Assembly (NCBI RefSeq): GCF_002608075.1
Contig: NZ_LAHA01000012.1
Location: forward strand, 67,405 to 131,404
Direction: 5' to 3'
Origin: Nostoc linckia z4
GTDB lineage: Bacteria; Cyanobacteriota; Cyanobacteriia; Cyanobacteriales; Nostocaceae
Length of the DNA: 64,000 bases
The position numbers and the translations under genes were made by a program. The notes under the pieces were generated by a model. It did not search any database. It saw nothing but the letters and a program-made list of their open reading frames with translations, and had not been told where the DNA came from. Shown piece after piece: positions 51,222 to 60,360 of this stretch; position 1 is the first letter of the stretch; each line of letters opens with the position of its first letter.

Positions 51222-51735
51222 TAGCAGAGCAAAATGGAATTTTGTACCAATTGAGAAAAAATACCAAAGAGATTCTTTTGATTGTGGTTATGCAATTTTG
51301 AATGATTATCTCAAGAAATATGCACGGCAAAATGATAATAGGGGAATAGCTAAAACATTTGTAGCAATTCCGGCATCAGGAAGCTTAAAAATTGATGGCT
51401 ATTATACTGTGAGTGCCAGCGTTATTGAGTATGAATCATTACCAAAATCTTATAATCGTGGAATGCCTGCCTATCCAATTCCAGCAATGCTAATTGGAAA
51501 ATTAGCAGTAGATAATTCGGTTAAAGGACAAGGTTTAGGAGGCGAGTTGTTAGCTGATGCTCTCTATCGTGCTGTTCGTGCTTCTCAAGAAATTGGAATA
51601 TATGCTGTGAGAGTTGATGCGATCGATTTTCAAGCAAAGGAATTTTATCTCAAGTATGAGTTTATTCCTTTTCAAGACAATGAACTCTCACTATTTCTGC
51701 CAATGGCAACAATAGTTAGAGAGTTTGGTGAATAG
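51218..51735 (+). pseudogene. GNAT acetyltransferase toxin (TacT-like), frameshifted near start
   Basis: ATG 51218 overlaps the antitoxin stop, but that frame ends after 27 codons. A -1 shift at the CAAAA run (51230-51234) gives MIAEQK then WNFVPIEKKYQRDSFDCGYA, leading into the complete GNAT domain (NDYLKKYARQ; acetyl-CoA loop VKGQGLGGELLADAL). The rest is full length to 51735. So it is a one-base deletion, a sequencing error, or a programmed -1 frameshift. A shortened protein from 51298 would lack the N-terminal strand. Confidence 0.75.
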
Positions 51736-51907
51736 AGTTATATAAATCTTAAAGCTTACTGTGATAAGAGCCTAGATGCTTCTTCAGGTTGTTGTCAGAC
51801 ATCACTTTTTATTAATCTAGAGCTTAAGTAGCATCATAGTTATTTTATATAATTTAATACAATAAACTATTGTGAGCTAAGGATAGCATAAGTCATTATT
51901 GAGCTTC
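51736..51907. other. spacer before IS element
   Basis: AT-rich, no gene or structured signal recognised. Confidence 0.4.
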
Positions 51908-51909
51908 TA

Positions 51910-53032
51910 AGTAGGTCAACCTAATTAAACATAAAACGCTCAACTTGATACTGACCTTGCAGGGATCTATTTTCTATACCTTCAATAATGGCGATCGCAA
52001 GGTCATATTCATCCTCAAAAACGCGAGCGGAGAGTTCATCACGTTTGAGATGCAACCACTCATCCTCAATGCGATTCATCTGTGGACTGTAGGAAGGTAG
52101 GAAAAACAAAAATAACCCTTGCGCTTGCCACCGTTGAACCTGTTGCTGAGTCAACTGACTGCGATGTACCGAAGCGTTATCCTGTACAATCACCGTTATC
52201 ATTCCTGTAGCATCAAAATGCTTTTGGGCAGTATTAGCCTGCCAATCCATCAGTTGCACGTAAGTCGCAGCTTTAAGCGTTCCCACCATTAAAGCATAGT
52301 CAAATTGCACTCCAGGTTCCCAAACCCCCAAGATATTAATCCGCCTGCCCCGTCCTTGACGTTGACGAATGGATTTTTGTACCCCCCGTTGAGCATAACT
52401 GTATTCTGCTGAACGCACACAGGTACAACCAGACTCATCTAAATACTTCAACCGAATCAGTCCTTGCTGTGCCCATTGCTTAAGCATTTCCCAATATGAA
52501 GCGTTTAGCTGCTACCCAAGCTCCACAGCGAGTCAGGGCAGGGCGATAGCGGATACGCTTCCAAAAGTAGCCCCCTTTTTGAGGCATCGCCGTACTTGCT
52601 CTGCCCCTATTTCTACTTGTCGTTCATCTTTCAGTTTTTGACTGAGTTGACGGGCACTATATCGTTGAGGTTCTGCTACCCATTGCTCGATGGCTTGCCA
52701 ATCAGACTTGCTCATGCGGGAGGGTCTGCCTCTTCCTGTCGCTTCCCATAATCCGCCCAAACCAAGCGAGCGCCAACGCCGTAATGTTGCTCGCACTGTA
52801 TGGTCATGCCAGCCAAAATACTTGGCAATCTGAGGAACATTCCAACCGTGAGCATTGAGTCGAATTGCGATCGCACGTTGTTTGGTTCGATAGGGCACAC
52901 CATCCGCACAACTGAGTTCAAGTAGAGTACGGTCTTCTTCAGCGTTCAACATCATTCGCATTGCAGCTGGCATACACAGAAAATTCTACAAAAGCATCTT
53001 TTCTATCTTATATTTAATTAAGTTGACTTACT
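51910..53032 (-). mobile_element. IS630-family insertion sequence, decayed
   Basis: Ends AGTAGGTCAACCTAATTAAA (left) and, in reverse, AGTAAGTCAACTTAATTAAA (right) are inverted repeats of about 28 bp. TA lies on both outer sides (51908-51909, 53033-53034), the IS630 target duplication. Length about 1.12 kb, correct for the family. The transposase inside is broken. Confidence 0.8.
51921..52973 (-). pseudogene. IS630 transposase, broken into frames
   Basis: The first part (52533-52973) has the HTH of IS630 transposases (PQIAKYFGWHDHTVRATLRR). The second (51921-52487) has the DDE catalytic half: LKYLDESGCT, VIVQDNASVHRS, FLPSYSPQMNRIEDEWLHL. Between them the frame is lost at an AAAAAGGGGG run: the alternative frame gives QKGGYFWKRIRYRPALTRCG, then needs a second shift to reach SYWEMLKQWAQQG. 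One shift could be programmed, two suggest decay. Confidence 0.8.
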
Positions 53033-53188
53033 TAAAAGTCTAGCAATCCTAATTAAACAGTTTATCGTTGTTTGATAAAGATAGTAGCCAATTCGGTTCG
53101 GATAAATCCCGATCTATACAAAAGATTAATTCTTGTAGAAACGGCGATTTATCACGTCTCTTCGCTTATTGTAATTTTGAATTATTAC

Positions 53189-54319
53189 TTATCCCCACAA
53201 TCTCCTACCTGCTTTGCCATTTAACCTTTCATGGGTATCTGCCAATAAAGTTGGAATATCTAATTTTTCTGGACATCTTGGTAAACAATCACCACATTCT
53301 GTGCAACGATTGGCTTTCATTCCAGGAAACCAATGACCGGCATTTTCAAACATTCCATAACGATATTGACCATAGTCTTTCATGTCGTATGCTACTGCCA
53401 GATTTCGTAACCGCAATACCTCTGGAATATTAATATTCTCTGGACAAGGTAAACAAGCATAACACTGGCTACATTTATCAATTCCTAAAGTAATTTTTTG
53501 CTGATTTTCTAATCGTTGAAATGCAGAAATTTCTTCTGGTATGAGTTGATAATCTCGGTCAGCAACTTCCAGGGGTTCAATTAATTCTTGTGGGTTGGCT
53601 GGCCCTACACTCAAAGTAGTAATACGGTTATTTGCAAGTAAAAATCGATAATTTAATTCTAAGGGAGAATACGGCAAACACAAATCTTTCAGGGTTTGCG
53701 ATGGCGTGTAAAGGCGTCCTCCCTTATCAGCAGGGGAAATAATGAAAATCCCCATATCTTTTTCAGCTGCTAGTTGAATCGCTGGGGCGTGGCGTTGGAA
53801 AAAATAGTAATAATGCAGATTGACAAATTGAAATAAATCTGTATTTATTGCTGCTTGAATTAACTCTAATGACCCGTGGGTGGAAAAACCAAGATGGCGC
53901 ACTCGCCCATCGGCAATAGCTTCTGCAACGGCTTGCATACAGCCATTTTTGGCTTGCACCCACTCCAAATGTTCCCAGGTGTTCAAGCCATGAATGCCTA
54001 AGCAATCTAGATAATCTATTTGTAATTTTTCTAGGGATTCGTCGATGCACCGACGCATGGTGTCAGCATCTGGTGTAGGTGGGATTTTGGTAGTGATGTG
54101 CAACTGGGTTCGGGGTACTGATAAACCAGCTTTTAGTGCCTTACCAAGATATTCCTGGCTTTTGCCGTAACCTTTGGCAGTTTCTATATGGTTAATTCCC
54201 AAGGCTAGGGCTTGTTCGATGGTTTGCTGGGCATTTTCAAAATCAGCCAGGTAGCGCATTGTTCCCAAAGAAAAAACCGAGAGGCGCAAATTTGTTTTCC
54301 CAAAGCGTCGGTATTGCAT
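53189..54319 (-). CDS. aldo/keto reductase with C-terminal 4Fe-4S domain
   Basis: 376 residues. AKR barrel start MQYRRFGKTNLRLSVFSLGT, active-site region HIETAKGYGKSQEYLGKAL (Glu at the usual Asp), ITTKIPPTPD (Lys), DCLGIHGLN (His). The C-terminal ~100 residues hold two ferredoxin-like clusters, CSQCYACLPCP and CTECGDCLPRCP. Proteins of this fused type are frequent in cyanobacteria; the electron acceptor and substrate are unknown. Confidence 0.9.
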   Translation of the reverse strand: MQYRRFGKTNLRLSVFSLGTMRYLADFENAQQTIEQALALGINHIETAKGYGKSQEYLGKALKAGLSVPRTQLHITTKIPPTPDADTMRRCIDESLEKLQIDYLDCLGIHGLNTWEHLEWVQAKNGCMQAVAEAIADGRVRHLGFSTHGSLELIQAAINTDLFQFVNLHYYYFFQRHAPAIQLAAEKDMGIFIISPADKGGRLYTPSQTLKDLCLPYSPLELNYRFLLANNRITTLSVGPANPQELIEPLEVADRDYQLIPEEISAFQRLENQQKITLGIDKCSQCYACLPCPENINIPEVLRLRNLAVAYDMKDYGQYRYGMFENAGHWFPGMKANRCTECGDCLPRCPEKLDIPTLLADTHERLNGKAGRRLWG

Positions 54320-54332
54320 CGTTAAAGTCGAA

Positions 54333-54362
54333 TTTTAGATTTTAGATTTTAGATTTTAGATT
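54333..54362. repeat. ATTTTAG tandem repeat
   Basis: Four ATTTTAG heptamers between the aldo/keto reductase and the bifunctional nuclease genes. Confidence 0.8.
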
Positions 54363-54452
54363 TTTCCTTCAATCTAAAATCCTTTGTGAAAAGCTTTGTT
54401 CGCCGGGAATCGGCGCTTAAACTTTTCCTTTCCCTTCAAAATCTAAAATTGC

Positions 54453-54950
54453 CTAGCTGTCGCCATTACCAAAGCGCTTGATCAAATCCTCAGGACGGAG
54501 ATTAGAAACAAATTCACGGAAGGCTTGCTGTTCGGCTTCATCTGCATCGCGGTCAACTGGGATAGAAGCATCGGCTATGACTTCTTCCATTACCCAAATC
54601 GGAGTATTTGTGCGGAGGGCAATGGCGATCGCATCGCTGGGACGGGCGTCAATTTCTTTTTTGACTTCACCTTGCTGGACAATTAAGGCAGCATAAAATG
54701 TATCCTTTTGCAAGGAATGAATAATCACCTTTTCTAGAGTCATATTCCAGGTCTCTAAAAGATTCACCATCAAATCGTGAGTCAAGGGTCTGGGAGGCTT
54801 CTGATTTTCCAGTGCGCCCATAATTGCCCTAGCTTGTTCCTGACCGATGTAAATAGGCAAAGCCCGCCGATCTGAAGAATCTTTCAAAAGGACGATCGGG
54901 CTGCGGGTTATGGCATCTAATGCTATGCCAGCGACTTTCATTTCAATCAT
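54453..54950 (-). CDS. bifunctional nuclease (BFN/DUF151) family protein
   Basis: 165 residues. Matches the BFN domain: VAGIALDAITRSPIVLLKDS, LPIYIGQEQARAIMGALE, RPLTHDLMVNLLETWNMTLE and DARPSDAIAIALRTNTPIWV. Some plant relatives show RNase and DNase activity; the bacterial function is less clear. A C-terminal extension is acidic (DRDADEAEQQAFREFVSNLR). Two starts (54950, 54941) are possible. Confidence 0.9.
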   Translation of the reverse strand: MIEMKVAGIALDAITRSPIVLLKDSSDRRALPIYIGQEQARAIMGALENQKPPRPLTHDLMVNLLETWNMTLEKVIIHSLQKDTFYAALIVQQGEVKKEIDARPSDAIAIALRTNTPIWVMEEVIADASIPVDRDADEAEQQAFREFVSNLRPEDLIKRFGNGDS

Positions 54951-55290
54951 TGGCTAAGCCTCTACAATTTTCTGAGAGCCTTGGATGCTGTGTAACAAAT
55001 AGTACCCTTTTTCGGGTGGTTTGGCGACAGTAATAAACATAAGCATTCGTTCTCTATAATTGCTTCTATTAAACTCCGAACTTGTGGTGTACACCAGAGT
55101 AATTCAAATGGGTCTGCTTAAACAATAAGCTTCTTACCCAAGTATGCCTTGTGAAGGATGATAATGTGTTAATATTCTCCATAGAAAAAAAGTCAGAAAA
55201 TATACTCAGACATTCTCAATTTCTGTGACAATTACTAATTAATTTCTGCCAAAATTAGGCAATAAATAGAGTTAGTTTGGCAAAAAAGCG
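54951..55290. other. intergenic region upstream of ribE
   Basis: 340 bp with no gene. No FMN riboswitch-like sequence is recognised. AT-rich sequence before the GTG start presumably holds the promoter. Confidence 0.4.
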
Positions 55291-55971
55291 GTGTTTACAG
55301 GATTAATCCAAGCTTTAGGAATGATGAAACCCTTAGGGGGCGATTCTTGGCAAATTACTTGTGTTGGCCCATCGAGTGAAGTAATTATGCAAGATTTGGC
55401 TTATGGTGACAGTGTTGCGGTGGATGGCGTTTGTTTGACGGTGGAAAAAGTTTTAAAAGATGGGTTTATCGCCACCGCTTCACCAGAAACCCTACGGCGC
55501 ACGACTTTGGGAGGGGAGCAAACGCAACAGAGATATGTCAATTTAGAAGCGTCGCTCAGAGTTGGCAGTAAAGTCGGCGGTCATTTTGTTATGGGTCATG
55601 TAGATGGCATCGGGCGATTGTTAGTGGCGGAACAAACGGCGACTTCTTGGGAAATGACCTTTAGTGCATCAGAGGCGATCGCACGCTACATTGTCCCCAA
55701 AGGTAGCATAGCCGTCAATGGCATCAGTCTAACAGTAGCTGCATATGAACCAGAATTTTCCCAATTCAAGGTGGCGGTGATTCCTCTCACCTATGCCGAA
55801 ACAAATCTTCGTTATTTGACTCCTGGTAGTTTAGTCAATCTAGAAGGAGATATTCTCGGCAAATACGTGGAAAAGTTTGTTTATTCTGGCAAACCACACA
55901 CCACAGACCCTGATAACAATAGTATAAACGACATTACACCCGCATTCTTAGCAGAACACGGGTACTTGTAA
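55291..55971 (+). CDS. ribE: riboflavin synthase alpha subunit
   Basis: 226 residues, GTG start. It dismutates two lumazine molecules to riboflavin. Two lumazine-binding repeats: MFTGLIQALG, GDSVAVDGVCLTV, and second repeat GHFVMGHVDGIGRL, GSIAVNGISLTVAAYEPEFS. The end carries VNLEGDILGKYVEK. Normal length. Single gene. Confidence 0.95.
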   Translation: MFTGLIQALGMMKPLGGDSWQITCVGPSSEVIMQDLAYGDSVAVDGVCLTVEKVLKDGFIATASPETLRRTTLGGEQTQQRYVNLEASLRVGSKVGGHFVMGHVDGIGRLLVAEQTATSWEMTFSASEAIARYIVPKGSIAVNGISLTVAAYEPEFSQFKVAVIPLTYAETNLRYLTPGSLVNLEGDILGKYVEKFVYSGKPHTTDPDNNSINDITPAFLAEHGYL

Positions 55972-55975
55972 TTAG

Positions 55976-56046
55976 GTATGGGGAAAGGGAAAGGGGAAAA
56001 GGGAAAGATTAAATTTATTCCTTTTCCCTTTTCCCTTTAACCTTTT
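55976..56046. repeat. GGGAAAGG / CCTTTTCCC inverted low-complexity repeat
   Basis: GGGGAAAGGGAAAGGGGAAA is followed by the complementary CCTTTTCCCTTTTCCCTTTA. It can form a hairpin between convergent ribE and M23 genes. Confidence 0.7.
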
Positions 56047-56052
56047 CCCCAG

Positions 56053-57618
56053 TTAACTCCCTGGTTGCTGACTCACCTGGGCAGTTCGCAGGGATTGAAG
56101 TAACTGGGCTAGGCCGCTTTGTAATTGCACGCCTGGGTCAGTTGCAACCCACCCATTTGGTGTGAGGTGGCGGACTTCAAAGTGTAGGTGAGGGCCTGTG
56201 GAGTTACCTGTGCTACCTACTCGCCCAATGACAGTTCCTGGTTCTACCCATTGACCGGGTTGAACAAAGATTTCTGACATGTGACCGTAGAGAGTTTGTT
56301 GAGCGGATTTGTGATTGATGATAACAGCTAAACCATAACCACCCAGCCAGTTAGCTGTTTCCACTTGGCCGCCAGCAGCAGCCAAAATTGGGGTTCCCGT
56401 AGGCGCACCCAAGTCTGTACCAGCATGGAAGCGTTGGTTACCTGTAATTGGATGAATTCGCCAACCAAATACAGAAGTAATGGAAGCGGGAATTGACAGT
56501 GGATACATCATTCCTGTACCGCCATAGGCAATTCTGGGACTGTAGGGAATTTGGGGCAATACTGATGCCAGTGAGAAGTCGTAACTGACGGTGCTGGGGC
56601 GGGGTGCAAGGTTGCCATCTGCCATTGGTGGTGGTAAAGTACCACCACTGGGCGCAATGGGAGTTGTACTCACCCTAGTAGGGCTGAATTCGTTGGGACT
56701 AGGAATAAATCGATTCGGGCGGAATCCAGTTTGATTATTACTAGCAGAAACACTTCCAGCAGCACCCCATCTGCCGTTGTTACTAGCAGCTGCTACTTGT
56801 CGCACTGGTGCAACTACTGGTAATTGAGCGTTTTGACTTCTTCTTAGCCAATTAGGTGCTGATTTGCCATTAGAGTTAGCTACACGCCCAGTTTGTGGCG
56901 CTTGAACACAAACCCCACCAGATACATTTTGTCCTGAAGACAAAGTGGCTCGACAACCACTAGAACGTTCTGTGAGGATTACGGAACTTGGCGCTTGATA
57001 AGTGCCCGTTGTGCCGGTATCATAACTATTGGGGTCAATATAGGCGTTATTATAATCCCTAGCCTTTTCTATAGCTGTCCTGACAGCGCTGTTGGAGTTG
57101 TTTGTCGGTTGAGCAACTTCTGGCAGTTTTTCAGGCAGGGGACGAGGAGCAATATTTGGTTTTTCTTGTCGTACCCTTGCAGGAACGATTTGAGATGTTT
57201 CTGGTTTGGGCTTGGACTGTCTGATAATAACAACAGGTTCAGCGGCTTCTATTTTGGGCTGAGACTGTCTAATGGGCTGTTTTGATTGAGCGACTTCTGG
57301 CTTGTTACGTAGTCTTTGCCTGAGTCTAGCGCGCCGTTGAGCAAAGTCTGGCTGTGTTTGAGCTGCTTCGGGCGCAACACTCTGTTTTTTAACTGGGTTT
57401 GTAAACACTACTGTTGGTTGGGAACTTTCAACAGTGGGAACAATATTGTCTATTTGTGTTTCCGTTTGGGCAGACACGAAGCCGCCGCTTAGAATACTGA
57501 CGCTGCTTAGCCAACAGAGACCCTGTGCTGGTAGCGTCGAGGCAAAACGTTTTTTTGTCACATCTCGCTGCCATAGGTAATGCAAACGATGATGGGCAGA
57601 ATTTTTGCGCTGCGTCAT
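56053..57618 (-). CDS. M23-family metallopeptidase
   Basis: 521 residues. Signal-like N-terminus (LCWLSSVSILSGGFVSAQTE) then a long basic, proline- and glutamine-rich linker. The C-terminal LytM/M23 domain (about 385-490) has Zn ligands in RFHAGTDLG (H-x3-D) and HLHFEV (H-x-H). It likely cuts peptidoglycan cross-links at the periplasm or division site. Conserved GRVGSTGNSTG precedes the last motif. Separate gene, tail to tail with ribE. Confidence 0.9.
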   Translation of the reverse strand: MTQRKNSAHHRLHYLWQRDVTKKRFASTLPAQGLCWLSSVSILSGGFVSAQTETQIDNIVPTVESSQPTVVFTNPVKKQSVAPEAAQTQPDFAQRRARLRQRLRNKPEVAQSKQPIRQSQPKIEAAEPVVIIRQSKPKPETSQIVPARVRQEKPNIAPRPLPEKLPEVAQPTNNSNSAVRTAIEKARDYNNAYIDPNSYDTGTTGTYQAPSSVILTERSSGCRATLSSGQNVSGGVCVQAPQTGRVANSNGKSAPNWLRRSQNAQLPVVAPVRQVAAASNNGRWGAAGSVSASNNQTGFRPNRFIPSPNEFSPTRVSTTPIAPSGGTLPPPMADGNLAPRPSTVSYDFSLASVLPQIPYSPRIAYGGTGMMYPLSIPASITSVFGWRIHPITGNQRFHAGTDLGAPTGTPILAAAGGQVETANWLGGYGLAVIINHKSAQQTLYGHMSEIFVQPGQWVEPGTVIGRVGSTGNSTGPHLHFEVRHLTPNGWVATDPGVQLQSGLAQLLQSLRTAQVSQQPGS

Positions 57619-57709
57619 TTGTTCTCTGGTGTTGTGTGTAATTAGCCTAAAGAGATGATGCTAGTGGTTTGTTTTGCCCAAAGAGCGGAATTTTGAACAA
57701 ACCGGAAAT

Positions 57710-58528
57710 TTAAACGGAAGATTTATGGTATCCCAAACTGATTGTACCGGGTTGAATATAAATTTCCGGTGTAATTAGTTCTTTTGTCCCATAATTTTCT
57801 AAATCAATTCGTAAATTTCCTTGAGGAGTCACACCGACTACAGTACCTGAAAGATTATTGACGTACACCTTATCGCCCATGTTTGTAAGCAAGTCTAAAT
57901 AGCGAGATAAGAGTATGTTTATTCCTTCTTGAAAGAGGCACTGCACACCGGATTCTATTCCTAGTAAAACCGTAGAGGCGAGCATTTCCAAACAAGAAAT
58001 AGGCCTGAAATTTTGGGAAGCTTGCCACGATTCCAGATTTATTCCTGTTTCTGGTACTGAGTTTATCCAGTTAATGCCGACACCAATTACTGCTTGTGTA
58101 ATTTGTGCTTTTTTGACTTTAGTTTCTGTCAAAATGCCGCCTAGCTTGCGACCGTTTAAAACTAAATCATTGGGCCATTTTATCCCAACATTCACGTTGT
58201 GCTGGCGCAATTGAGACGCAATTCCCCAAGCACTAGCGAAAGTTAGCTGGTAGCTATCACTAGCTTCTATTTTGTGGTCAAAAGAAATCGCCACTGAAAG
58301 ATACAATCCTCCAACTGGAGAAATCCATTGGCGTCCCCATTGTCCGCGTCCCGCAGTCTGTGATGTTGCAATTACTACTGTTCCCGAATTTGCCCCAAGG
58401 TTTAGCATATCCCAGAGGGTTTGATTTGTTGAGGAGACAGTTTCCAAAAAGTGCACAGAGAATGGTAAATATGGATACTTTCGCCCTGCTTTCAAGGCTG
58501 CTTCTAAATTTTGCAGATTAAATCCCAC
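57710..58528 (-). CDS. birA: biotin-[acetyl-CoA-carboxylase] ligase
   Basis: 272 residues, GTG start. Catalytic biotin-binding motif TAGRGQWGRQWISPVGGLYL, then KWPNDLVLNGRKLGGILTE; the C-terminal SH3-like domain has SGTVVGVTPQGNLRIDLENY. No N-terminal helix-turn-helix, so it is a ligase without repressor function. Divergent from pgeF. Confidence 0.92.
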   Translation of the reverse strand: MGFNLQNLEAALKAGRKYPYLPFSVHFLETVSSTNQTLWDMLNLGANSGTVVIATSQTAGRGQWGRQWISPVGGLYLSVAISFDHKIEASDSYQLTFASAWGIASQLRQHNVNVGIKWPNDLVLNGRKLGGILTETKVKKAQITQAVIGVGINWINSVPETGINLESWQASQNFRPISCLEMLASTVLLGIESGVQCLFQEGINILLSRYLDLLTNMGDKVYVNNLSGTVVGVTPQGNLRIDLENYGTKELITPEIYIQPGTISLGYHKSSV

Positions 58529-58605
58529 AGCAGTAACCTAAATGGCCTTGTTCAAGTTAGCATTGATTGGCTGATGAGTGATTTTGTGTTTAGGTTTGGT
58601 TGAAG

Positions 58606-59394
58606 ATGCATACTTGGCACTGGCAAAATTGGGAAGGACTGCCCTATTTAACTTGCAGTATTTTGGAACATTGGCATCACGGTTTTTTTACGCAGCAGTT
58701 TTGGCCGCGATCGCCACAAGAACTCACACTCACACTACAACCAAAGGCATCAGTTTATCGCTTAAAGCAGGTACATGGCAATACTGTTCTCACCCCCCAA
58801 GAAATCGCTACTAGCACTCTTGAAGATGGTTTAGCCTCGGCAGATGCTTTAATTAGCGAACAGCCTCTACAAGCTGTTTGGGTTGCTAGCGCAGATTGTA
58901 CGCCCTTGCTGATTGGCGATGTGAAAACAGGACAAGTGGCAGCAATACACGCTGGTTGGCGCGGTACTGCCAAGAAGATTGTCCCCCAAGCGATCGCTCG
59001 ATTACAATCCCAGGGCAGCAAACTTGACGATTTACGGATTGCAATGGGCCCGGCCATTGCAGGTGAAGTTTACCAAGTTTCTGTTGAGGTAGCTGCTGAA
59101 ATTGGAGCTAGCATTCTACCACATCATGACCAACAAAAAATTGTCCAAGCACTACAAAATCTGCCGAATTCACCCTTATTAGCAGACCCCAATCCAGGAA
59201 AGGTAAAACTTGATGTACGGCGAGTAAATGTTTTACAACTGGAAAGTTTAGGAATTAGTGCAGAACAAATAGCGATCGCTCCTTATTGTACTTTCCAAAC
59301 TCCAGAACATTTCTTTTCTTACCGCCGGGAACAAGAGAAAAAGGTGCAATGGTCAGGAATTGTCAGCGCTAAAGCCAGTAATATATCGCAATAG
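58606..59394 (+). CDS. pgeF: peptidoglycan editing factor PgeF (YfiH/DUF152)
   Basis: 262 residues from ATG 58606. Zn ligands and family signatures: RLKQVHGNTV, VASADCTPLLIGD and AAIHAGWRGTAKKIV; the C-terminus PYCTFQTPEHFFSYRRE is also typical. The family is copper-oxidase-like and linked to peptidoglycan quality control and purine nucleoside activity in other bacteria. A TTG two codons upstream is in frame. Single gene. Confidence 0.9.
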   Translation: MHTWHWQNWEGLPYLTCSILEHWHHGFFTQQFWPRSPQELTLTLQPKASVYRLKQVHGNTVLTPQEIATSTLEDGLASADALISEQPLQAVWVASADCTPLLIGDVKTGQVAAIHAGWRGTAKKIVPQAIARLQSQGSKLDDLRIAMGPAIAGEVYQVSVEVAAEIGASILPHHDQQKIVQALQNLPNSPLLADPNPGKVKLDVRRVNVLQLESLGISAEQIAIAPYCTFQTPEHFFSYRREQEKKVQWSGIVSAKASNISQ

Positions 59395-59481
59395 ACTTGA
59401 GTTAATAACATTTCTTTGTGAAGCTGCATATATATATAGCAAGGGAATGGTGACTGGATGAAAAGTCTTTTGATGTGTAAT

Positions 59482-59645
59482 AGGACTTACGCAAAAACTC
59501 TCTCTTGCTCTTATTCCTCCGTGTCCTCTGTCTTGAAAAGTTCAGATGCCTGCGGCAACCCCTTCGGTGTACGCCGGAAGCCGGCGCTCCGACTTTTCGC
59601 TGCGTCCTCTGCGGTTAGATTTTCCGTTACTTGTGCGTAAGTCCT
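59482..59645. mobile_element. MITE-like element A, copy 3
   Basis: Ends AGGACTTACGCAAAAACTCT and GTGCGTAAGTCCT. The interior has GCCGGAAGCCGGCGCTCC (a GC-rich hairpin) and CCTCTGTC/CCTCTGCGG stretches. Confidence 0.6.
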
Positions 59646-59878
59646 GTGTAATATCAATTTGAAAAAACAATGCGACACATACACAAGACCCCTCCCAACC
59701 CTCTCCGATGCTTTGGGGAGGGTGGCGTCAGGCTGATGCGGTATCTGTCGCAAATATTTTTTGCATCGGTATAAGTTTTACCGTCTGTGAATGTCAACTT
59801 TTATTACGGAGTGCGTAATTCTTACAGGGCAAAGTGAAGCAAGGATTATACACCTTCAATTAAGGAATCCAAGCACTC
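59646..59878. other. spacer upstream of small Cys-tail gene
   Basis: No gene. Includes CCCTCCCAACCCTCTCCGAT and GGGGAGGGTGG, a dyad near 59690-59725. Confidence 0.4.
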
Positions 59879-60205
59879 ATGAGTTCTCAACCAATTTTAG
59901 ATCCTCAAACATTAGAACAATTACAAAACGAGATTCAGGAAAAATTTGATGCAACTCTAAAAGACGCTGACTTCAATTCACTACTTGAAAAGTACGGCAT
60001 ATTAGAAGATAGAGTTTTGAGAGTTTATTGGCAGTTCAATCTTGACCCCAATCAATTAAAATCTGATGATGCAGTTGATGAACAGCAATCCAATGCATTA
60101 TTGGCAGCAACACCAAAAACTCCAAAAGAAGAAATTGTGTTAGTCAAAAAAGCATGGTGTATTCCTTGTCCTTCCACTGGTAGTCCTTTGGGTTGCAACT
60201 GCTAA
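59879..60205 (+). CDS. small Cys-tailed protein, paralogue 1
   Basis: 108 residues. The N-terminal part (LDPQTLEQLQNEIQEKF; then LLEKYGILEDRVLRVYWQFN) is shared with the genes at 62993 and 63798. The last 19 residues (KKAWCIPCPSTGSPLGCNC) carry four Cys as C-x2-C...C-x-C, preceded by AW, as in paralogue 2. A conserved leader-like part plus a variable cysteine end recalls precursors of modified peptides (RiPPs), but no modifying enzyme is in the window; metal binding or disulphides are alternatives. No signal peptide. Confidence 0.7.
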   Translation: MSSQPILDPQTLEQLQNEIQEKFDATLKDADFNSLLEKYGILEDRVLRVYWQFNLDPNQLKSDDAVDEQQSNALLAATPKTPKEEIVLVKKAWCIPCPSTGSPLGCNC

Positions 60206-60360
60206 ATGATTTAACCTGAAGAATTCATGACTCAGAATTCAGTTGAGCATTTTGTAACACTGGATTCTGAGTTGTGAATTCTCTTTATAAGAATTTAGTT
60301 TTTGCGCTGTAAAAAGTTTATCCTAGTCAGTGACTCTGATTTTTTGACCGCAAGTGAATA

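Noticed and set aside
54951..55290. FMN riboswitch upstream of ribE
   Set aside because: No conserved FMN element segments seen.
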